From Bacteroidota bacterium (lineage in GTDB: Bacteria; Bacteroidota; Bacteroidia; AKYH767-A; OLB10): a stretch of DNA of 64,000 nt. The notes beneath the pieces are model-generated. The model saw only the letters and a program-made list of their open reading frames with translations, made no database searches and was not told the DNA's origin. The translations under genes and the position numbers were made by a program. The DNA is taken from NCBI GenBank assembly GCA_016713925.1, contig JADJOH010000008.1, positions 434,001 through 498,000 of the forward strand, in the 5' to 3' direction. Shown here piece by piece: positions 53,730 through 63,900 of this stretch; the stretch's first letter is position 1; each line of letters begins with the position of its first letter.

Positions 53730-54995
53730 ATGAAGCAATTCTACTCAATCACAAAGGAGAAATCGAAGTATTTCAAGTTGGTATTTCGTATTTTCATCTT
53801 AGTTTTTATTAGTTGCACGGGAGTTTTCGCCCAATCAACAATAAATACTGCCATTGCTCCCATTACAAACAATAATGGTAGTGGTACTGTTACTTTTAAT
53901 TTCCAAAATACTAATCCCTATGGTATAATAATTACCGACATTGAAGGGATTGTTGGAACTGCAGGGCTAACTTCTGCGGATTTATGGATTAAAACAACAC
54001 CGGTAAGTGCAGCACCTGGAGCAATTTCTGTTGCTAATGGATGGACTTTGGCTGCTACCGGCACTTTTACAGGAGTTGCTAATACGACGACGCTTGTAAC
54101 TCAGCCAATGTTAACAGGAATAAGTGTTGTTATTCCTGCAGGAGTTACCTATGGGTTTGCAATATCAGCATATAGCGGTACTGCCGGCCGGCAACGATAT
54201 CATACCATATTAGTAACAGATCCGACTACCTTTTCAGCAGGCGGTTGTAATATTTTAATGGGAGCAAATATCAGTTATGCGGGTGGAGCACCACCCACAG
54301 CACCAACAAATACTCCCCGTGGATGGATGGGAAAGTTAACCTTTATACCTCAAGCTCCTTGTGTTGACCCACCCACCCCCGGAACTGCAATAACAACTCC
54401 TTCAACGCAGATTTGCCCAAATTCAGCATTGACATTAGATCTAACAGGTAACAGTGGTGGTTTAGGTCAGACCTATCAATGGCAAACAGGCCCGACTGCT
54501 TCAGGTCCATGGACCAATATAGGTTCCTCGTCCGGCGCTCCATCATTAATAATTAATCCAACAGCTTCAGCTTATTACCAGTGTCTGGTTACCTGTGGAT
54601 TAACTACCCTTCCTTCTACTGCAGTCTTTAATGATGTTGCCACTTTGTTCCCTGGCGGAACATATACCATAAACAGTGCACTTCCTACGGGCGGCGGAAA
54701 TTATGCGTCTTTTAATGATGCGGTTGCAGCCATTCAATGTGGTATTGCAGGTCCTGTAATTTTCAATTTTGCTCCGGGTAGCGGACCGTATGTTGAACAG
54801 GTCATTATACCTCAAATAGGTGGAACTTCAACGACGAACACAATTACCTTTAACGGAAATGGTGTCTCCATGATAGCTGCCAGTGCGAATACCAATCAAC
54901 GAGAGGCCATACTTTTAAATGGAGCGGATCATATTACCATTGATAGCATTCTCATTGATGTAAGTGGGGGTACCTATGGATGGGAATCCGGTTAA
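53730..54995 (+). CDS. Second giant surface protein, N-terminal part (ends at a frameshift)
   Basis: 421 codons. The signal peptide (about 20-35, ending GVFAQ) precedes a beta domain (STINTAIAPITNNNGSGTVTF to about 210), an Ig-like domain (about 215-300, ICPNSALTLDLTGNSG) and the first half of a parallel beta-helix module (YTINSALPTGGGNYASFNDAV, NTITFNGNG, ADHITIDSILIDVSGG). The stop at 54993-54995 is artificial: the frame shifts at the G-run 54981-54983, and the next frame continues as GIRLTNSADSNVISN, exactly where the sister module at 56.7 kb reads GVHLISQADSNKITN. Restoring one G joins this to the ORF below. Confidence 0.82.
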   Translation: MKQFYSITKEKSKYFKLVFRIFILVFISCTGVFAQSTINTAIAPITNNNGSGTVTFNFQNTNPYGIIITDIEGIVGTAGLTSADLWIKTTPVSAAPGAISVANGWTLAATGTFTGVANTTTLVTQPMLTGISVVIPAGVTYGFAISAYSGTAGRQRYHTILVTDPTTFSAGGCNILMGANISYAGGAPPTAPTNTPRGWMGKLTFIPQAPCVDPPTPGTAITTPSTQICPNSALTLDLTGNSGGLGQTYQWQTGPTASGPWTNIGSSSGAPSLIINPTASAYYQCLVTCGLTTLPSTAVFNDVATLFPGGTYTINSALPTGGGNYASFNDAVAAIQCGIAGPVIFNFAPGSGPYVEQVIIPQIGGTSTTNTITFNGNGVSMIAASANTNQREAILLNGADHITIDSILIDVSGGTYGWESG

Positions 54996-57900
54996 CCAAC
55001 AGCGCTGACAGTAACGTTATTTCAAATTGTCAGATCAATACATTGGCCAATAGCACATCTTCCAACTATGCAGGAATTATTATGAGTGGTTCTGCAACTG
55101 CAGCCACTACTGCCGGAGACAATGGAGATGGAAACTTGTTTATCGGAAACACTATTATAAATGGATACTATGGATTTACTTTATGTGGCAACAGTACGGC
55201 TCCGTTTGCCGCAAACAACAGTATCATTAATAATGATATCATAGATCATTATTTTTATGGGATCTATGTGGTGAACGCCGAGAACTCCATTATCAGTGGA
55301 AATAGTTTACATCATGATTCGCGTGCCACCACTACTACCACCTATGGTGTTTATTTAACTACTAATTGTATAAGTACTCAGGTATCAGAAAACAGAATCT
55401 ACAACTTCTTCCTGGGAAATGCCCTTTCTACTTCCACTAGCTATAGTATTTATGTGGCAGGAGATGGAACTTTGGGCACAGAAAATAAATTGTTTAATAA
55501 TATTATTTATAGCATCCGTGGTAATGGAGCTCAATATGGAATTTATAATACTACCGGTGATTACATGCAGGCGTATCACAATACGATCTCTTTTGATGAT
55601 GCAGCAGCTACTTTAGGTGCAAGTTATGGTATTTACCAGACAGGTGCTGTTACAAGTGTTGATATCAGAAACAACATCATTTCAATTACGCGTGGTGGTA
55701 CCGGAACCCGATACGGATTGGGTTTTGTGACTGCGGGTACGTACATCACGAGCAACAATAACGATATTTATTTAAATTCAGGTGGAACGGATAGTATTGG
55801 TATTTATACAACACTTCCTTTTACCACATTGGCCAACTGGCAAACTGCCAACGGAGGCGCTTATGATGGATCCAGCGTAAGCTTAGATCCATTATTCGCA
55901 GATCCGGGTAATGGAGATTTTACTCCTGCAAATCCGGGTGTAAACTCAAATGGAGCGAATGTGGGTGTAGCTGCTGATATTTTAGGTAACCCGCGTACGT
56001 TAGCTGCTCCGGATCCGGGTGCCTATGAATGGACTCCCTTGGGTGCGGATGCCGGGATAACTTGGGTGTCGCCGTTGCCTCCGGTTGGTTTGGGTAATCA
56101 GACGATTACCGTCCAGATCACCAATGCACAAACTGCCACCATTACCAGTCTTGATCTTGCGTATACGGATGGCGTGAGTACGGTTACAGAAACTTTCAGT
56201 TCATTAAATATTACAGCCGGTAATAATCAGCAATTTTCATTCACCACTCCCTATAACTTAACGGGTAATGCGGATTTAAGAGCATACGTCAATTTGGTGA
56301 ATGGTGCTATTGATGATAACCAGGCGAATGATACCACTGCGGTACAAAACTTTTGTCCTGCGCTGAATGGAGTATATTCCATTGATTCGGCTTTACCTAC
56401 TTCAGGTACAAATTTCCAGACATTTACAGATGCCGTAAATCAGATGATCTGCGGTGGCGTGGTGGGTCCGGTTACACTAAATGTTGTTGCCGGTTCAGGA
56501 CCCTACAATGAACAAATATTGATTCCTGCCATAGTAGGTGCTTCAGCTACCAATACCATCACCTTTAATGGTAATTTGGAAACCCTCGCTTTTGCCAGCG
56601 CGAATACCAACCAGAGAGCTGTTATTACGTTAAGCGGAGCAGACCATATTTATATTGATAGTTTAACTATTGATGCTTCCGGTGGAACTTATGGTTATGG
56701 TGTTCATCTGATCTCTCAGGCGGATTCAAATAAAATCACGAACTGCGTTGTAAATACAACAGCAAATCAGACCACCACTAATTTTGCCGGAATTGTGATG
56801 AGTGGATCTCTTGCTTCTGCAACTACAGCCGGTAATTCAGGAAACGGAAATGAAATCAGTGGCAATACCATTACAAACGGATATTACGGTATAACGGTTG
56901 TTGGTACTTCAGCCGCACCATTTATTAGTGGAAACCGTGTAGTGAATAATTCCATCACCGACCACTATTTATATGGTGTATATAGTCTGGGAAATACAGG
57001 TACTGAGTTTGTTGGAAATAATATCAGACAGTTGAATCGTACGTCCACATCTACTACTTATGGATTGTTTTTAACTACAAACACCATAGGTGCTAAAGTT
57101 GAACGAAACAGAATACATGACTTCTTAGTTGCAACACCAACTTCCACTTCTACAGTTTACGGAATTTATGTAGCCGGAGATGCGTTGTTGGGCAGTGAAA
57201 ATAAACTGGTGAATAATTTGATTCATACACTCGGAGGAAATGGTGTTCAATATGGTATTTACAATACAGGTGGAAATCACATGTGGGCCTGGCATAACAC
57301 GATTGCATTGGATGCTGCTGCTTCAACGCTGGGAACTACCTATGGAATCTACCAAACCACAGTTGCAGATTCTCTTCAGTATTATAACAATAACATTTCA
57401 ATTACGCGTGGAGGAACCGGAGCCAGATATGGAATATTCTTTAATACAGCCGGTACGTACATAAAAAGTAATTACAACAATATATATGTTAATACACCGG
57501 GGGCAGATAGCATTGGATCATATGCAGCAACAGCCTTTACTACATTAGCCAATTGGCAAACGGCAAATTCATCTGCATACGATCAACAAAGTATAAATTT
57601 TGATCCCCAGTTTGTAGATCCGTCACTGGGCAACTATCAACCTTCAGTTGTTGCTTTGAATAACGCAGGGACTCCACTTGGTGTTACTGAAGATATTAAT
57701 GGTGCAGTTCGAAATTTAACAACTCCTGATATTGGGGCGTATGAATACCTTATAGCTACTGAGGATATAGGTGTGACGTTATTGATTACTCCTGCACCAA
57801 TAGCAAGTGCCTGTTATACGGCCAATGAAACGATTACACTTCGGATTAGAAATTATGGTTTAAATGCCATCGACTTCTCGTTAAATCCTGCTACTATCAC

Positions 57901-60900
57901 TTGTAATGTGACCGGTGCCACAGTGGCTACTTTAACAGGTACTCCAAGCGGCATTTTACCTATCAATGGAACATTAGATGTTGTGATGTCCACTACATTG
58001 GATATGACTGCAATCGGTATTTATACTTTTAATGCAACCGTTTCAATGACCGGTGATGGTAATGCTGCAAACGATGCAATGACCCCAACAACAAGAACTA
58101 CCGCAGCTTCTTTAGGTAGTATTAGTGCAGATGTAAGCACTATTTGCGTAACAGGAGCTCCGACACTTACATTAACAGGAGCAATCGGAAATGTGCAATG
58201 GCAAGAATCATTAATAGGAAATACTGGGCCTTGGACAAATGTAGGCACTAACAGCAATGTCTATACTCCTGGATCTTCTATTACGGATACCACCTGGTAT
58301 CAGGCAGAAGTAACTTGTAATGCATTTTCCGGAACAACCAATGTGGTTCAGGTAGATTACCTGCTACCCCAAATTTTAAGCACAGTGAATGATTCCGTTT
58401 GTGGTCAGGGAAGTGTTACCCTTAGTGCTACAAGTACCGGTCAGGGAACTATTAACTGGTATGACGTGGCAACAGGCGGTACTGCGCTCGGAACAGGTAG
58501 CACCTTTACAACGAATATCACAGGAACTACAACTTTTTATGCGGAAGAACAACTTTCCGGTGGTGGTGGAAGTGCTGCTGCCATTCAAATTACAGAAATA
58601 GATTTAGGCGCCAGTGATCAGTTGGAAATTCAAAATGTTTCACCCAATACTATTAATGTTACCGGTTGGAAAGTAGCTGTTAGCAATAGTTATACTGATA
58701 TCACCTCCGTCAATACAATAGTTCAAACTTTGAGTGGCAGCATGACCCCCGGTCAAACGATGACCTGGACGGATGCCACTGCAGGTCCGAATTATTGGGG
58801 AAATAATTTATTCTGGAACCCCGGTGCATTTCCAAGTTTTTCAGGTTGGGCAGCCATACTTGATAACAATAATAATTTAGTGGATGTATTATTTATGAAT
58901 TGGCCTTCAGCTAATATTCAATCAGCGAGTATTTCTATACCAAGTGGTCCAACTATTACTATAGGCTCACAATGGAGTGGAGACGGAGTGAATATCTCAA
59001 CTGTTGCAGCCACTCAAAGTGTGTCGCGTCAAGGTACTTCTGATAACAATGCAGCTACAGATTTCTCCATTATCAACTTATCAATTGGAAGTACTAATCC
59101 GGGAATGACGATTCCATTTACCGGTTTCGGCTGCTCAAGTACCCGTGTGGCTGCGTTGGGAGTGTCTACTTCTGCACCTGCCATTACAGTTACTCCCGGA
59201 AATGCGCTTTGTCCAGGTGATTCTATTGGCCTACAAGTAAGCAGCATTAATGATCCAAATTATGAATATACCTGGACATCAAATCCCGGTGGCTTTAACC
59301 AAAGTGGTAATGGTCCATTCTACGTGACACCATTAGTGAATACTACTTATTATGTATCTGCTCTCGATACTTCTTCGGGAGGTACAGGAGGTTGTTTTAT
59401 TACGGATAGTATAGTTGTTATTCCACTTGCATCTTTTAGTGCAGGTACAGTTTCTGCGACAGGACCTTATTGTATTACAGGGGAACCTACCATTTCAGTT
59501 GCAGGAGCATCCGGCTTTATTCAATGGCAGGAATCAACTGTAAGTGGAAACGGTCCGTGGACTAATGTCGGCATTTCCAATAGTAGTACTTATTTACCGG
59601 GAACCGTCACACAAACTACTTATTACAGAGTGATAGTGAGCTGTATTTCAACAACCGACTCTTCAAATGTAGACACGGTGTTTGTATACAATCCACAAGT
59701 ATTGACGGCTAATGGAGATACTCGTTGTGGTCCGGGAACTTTAAATCTTACCGCTACAACAGATCCGGGCTATAACTTAAATTGGTATGCAGATTCAACC
59801 GGTGGCGCTCTTTTAGGTACCGGAAGTCCGTTTACTACACCACTGGTTCTACAAACGGATACCTTTTATGTGGAATCAAATTCCGGTACCGGCAGTTCGG
59901 ATAGCCTTCAAGTACCACTGGCTTCCGGAGGTACAACAGGGGTTTATCATCATATGTTTACTGTGAGTTCGCCTAACGGAATGCAGATTAATAAAATTGG
60001 TATCAAATGCAATAATACCGTGGGTACACTCACTGCCTGGGATATCTATTACCGCCCGGATGATTTCAAATTGGTAGCCGGAGCGAATACATCCTCAGCC
60101 GGTTGGATTTTAGTCTCAACAGTTACAAATGTACCTTCTCAAGGCGCAACTGCTTATACAACCATTGCAACAGGAATTAGTATTGATATTCCTGCCGGTG
60201 CCACTTATTCCATCTATGTAGCTCCTGCTACCGGGGCGACACACCAATATGGTACCAGTGTTGCCGGAACCGTGGTTGGAACGAATGCCGTAGGTTCGGT
60301 AATAGCCGGATACAGAGGCAGTGCTTTGTTTAATTGTACTACCACTTCAGGATTCCCTGTGGTAAGTCTTGAATACAGCGTTGGCTGTCCTTCGACTCGT
60401 GTTCCGGTTATCGCAACTGTTACTCCATCTCCAGCCGTTCAAATTGCCGGGAATACTACAATTTGTCAGGGAGATTCAACAAACCTAACTGTTGTTGCAG
60501 GCCTACTCGATTATACAAATTTTAACTGGTTTCCCACAACAGGTCTGAGTGATACCGCCGGTACAAGCATTTATGCTTTGCCTACGGTGACTACTAAATA
60601 CTATCTGCTGGCTTCCGGTAACATTAATAATTGTCAGGCTGTCGACAGTATCACCATAATTGTAAATTCATTTAATTTAAATGTGAGTGTCAATAATCCA
60701 ATAGTGTGTGGTGCATCTGATTCATCGCAGATTACAACAACAGTAAGCGCAGGAACTTATACGTATTTATGGACTCCTTCAGCCGGTTTATCTGCAGATA
60801 ACATACCTGATCCGAAAGCACGCCCAACCGGAGCCAGTGAAGTGTATACATTAGCGGTGACCGATTCCTTAACAGGTTGTACCAAGTATCAAAGTGTGAC

Positions 60901-63900
60901 TATTTATAAATCATCGCCCGATGTTTTAACCACAGTAACTGATACCGTTTGCGGAATAGATCAGGTGACACTAACGGCAACGGGTACCCCCGGAGGCGAA
61001 ATTAGTTGGTGGTCTGCCGCAACCGGAGGAACACGGTTAGCCGTGGGGTCTCCATTTACTCCAACCATTGGAACAACAACAAACTTTTATGTTGAAGTGA
61101 GAGACACGATCACACAAACTCCTGTCAGTACCGGATTTAATGGTGCTACAATAGCTACTGATCCGAACGCTGCGGGAAATATGTTTGATATAACGGCGAT
61201 TAATAACGTGAGAATTTCAGGATTTGATGTGCATCTGAATAATGATACATTGGCACCTTCTGATATTAGCGTCTATTATAAAGCAGGTTCGTATTCAGGT
61301 TTTGCCACAAATGCCGGTGCATGGACACTTGCAGGATCCGCAACGGGTGTTGTATCTGCGGGAAATGGAGTTCCAACAAATTTACCTATGAATCTTGACG
61401 TTTATATTCCCGCAGGACAAACCTATGGCTTCTATATTGTAGTGACTAATCTGGGTAGTTCTAATTCCCTTGTATATAACGCGAGTGGAATTTCTCCTGC
61501 GCAGTTCGCAGTGGCTGCATCAGATTTTAATGTACAGGTTAAATCGGGAACAGTTGTTTTCGGTCCGTTCACGGGTCAGGTAGCCGCTCCACTAAATCGT
61601 TTATGGAATGGAAATGTGAAATATTCCATCGGATGTATAAGTGCTAGAGATACAGTAGAAGCAGTATCGCTTACAGCTCCTTCTATTTCACTTACGACCT
61701 TACCCAACGATACCATTTGTGCCGGAAGTAGTGTGACGTTGCAAGCAAGTAGCGCAAATGATCCGAATTATTCCTACGTATGGAATCCGGGTGGACTACC
61801 CGGAGCATCGGTGTTAGTTTCGCCAACTGCAAAAACGAAATACTATGTAACAGCTACAGATGTTTCCACAGGTGGTACAGCAGGTTGTATTACCGTAGAT
61901 TCTGTCACAATTAACGTTAGTCCTTTGCCATTAATTGATGCTACACCAACGTCTGTTAGTGTGTGTGGAGGTGGAACAGCCAACTTGAGTGTAACTAATC
62001 TCACTCCCGCTGAAACAACATTTGGAACACAGGCTAATCAAAATACTTCGACCACCTATCCGGCTCCTTATTCTGTTTATTATGGAGCACAAAGAATGCA
62101 AATGTTGATTACCGCGGCTGAACTTTCAGCTGCAGGTTATAATGCGGGATCACCACTGGCGGGTATTAAATTTCCTGTAGTATCCTTAGGTCCAAATTGG
62201 GGAGTAAGTTTGACGTCATGTAATTCATTCCAAATGAGTATCGGAAATACCGCCCTTACTACGTTAACTGCTTTTCAAACAGGTTTAACGCAAGTAATTG
62301 CCCCCGGAAATTTTACTCCGGCAGTTGGGTATGGTAATACACATACATTTAATACTCCATTTGTTTGGAATGGGACTTCTAATATTATTATAGAAACTAC
62401 TTTCGGAAATAATATTGCAGGAGTAGCGAATGATCATGTCATTCAATATAACACCGGAACGAGTTATCAAAGTACAATTGTGTATAGGGCAGATAATGTT
62501 ACAGCCGCCGCTGCAGCAGTCGCCACTACGGTTAGTTTGTCGTTTAGTGCAAGACCTGATTTTAAATTTGTATCTAATACGGCTCTCACTTATCAGTGGA
62601 GTCCGGTTACAGGATTGAATAACCCTACTTCAGCAACTCCCGTATTAACTGTTCCTCCCGGTATGAATCAGTATTATTATGTTACTGCAACCAATCCATC
62701 TACAGGATGTACCGCTATGGATTCTATTTTGGTTTCAGCAATTTCTAATCCAAAACCAATCATCGCCGATAACGACACTACCTTGTGTAACCCTGATTTC
62801 ATTTACGTGAATGTAGTGGATACCGGTCTTTATGTAGGTGGGTATCCTGCAGGTACTAACTTTACCTGGAGTGCTATCGGAGTTCCGATTCCTGATCTGG
62901 ATTCTATCAGTTCAAGCAATGGTTCTTCTTACTCAGTTATCGTAACGCTGCCCAGCGGATGTTCTGCAAGTTCCGATACCGCTATTATCCTGACCAAGTC
63001 AGTGGCAGTAGTAGATGTCATTACTCCTGCAAGCTGTACCGGTGGTGGTTCTATTGCTGTTACCGTAACCAGCGGATTACCAAACTACAACTACATCTGG
63101 TCAACTGACCTTGCTCAAACCAATATCATCAGCAACGTAACGAAGGCGAACAATCAGGATACATTAAGTAACCTGACCGCCGGTACTTATTACCTGCAGG
63201 TATATGACGAAGCGGGCACTCCTGCCTCATGTAACTCCGGAGTATTGACGTATGTTGTTTCGGGATCCTCTCCGATCGTGATCGATTCAGTAGTAGGTAC
63301 AGATATTTCCTGTAATGGATTCGCTGATGGATCAGCCACCGTTTACTGGACCGGAGGAACTACCCCATACAACATCTTGTGGAGCGATGGAAATACCAAC
63401 GCTACGCGTGCAGTTACTGCCGCTGCCAGCTTAACGGTGATTGTATCGGATAACTCCGGTTGTGCAGATACGTCATCCGTCACCATCAATGAGCCTGCAT
63501 CAATTACCCTGACCCTTTCATCTACCAACGAAAGCGCCCCGGCTGCAAACGACGGTACAGCTTCAGTGGTAATAGCAGGTGGAACTCCCGGCTATATAAT
63601 TGAATGGTACGATGCATTATTTACGCTGATTGGTAGCGGTACTCCAATTACAGGTCTTACAGGTGGAACGTATACCGCTGTGGTAACAGACACCAACGGT
63701 TGTCAAGGTTTTGATAACGTAGTGATCACGACTAACACCAACGCTATTCTTAACCTGACCATGCTGATTGAAGGTATGTATGATGGAACAGGCGGATTGG
63801 TGCCGGCCTTACTGAATTCAGGAGTAGGCGTTAGTCCGACAGAATGTGATACGATCCGTGTAGAAATCCGTGATCAGTTGAATACGTTAACGGTTTTGGC

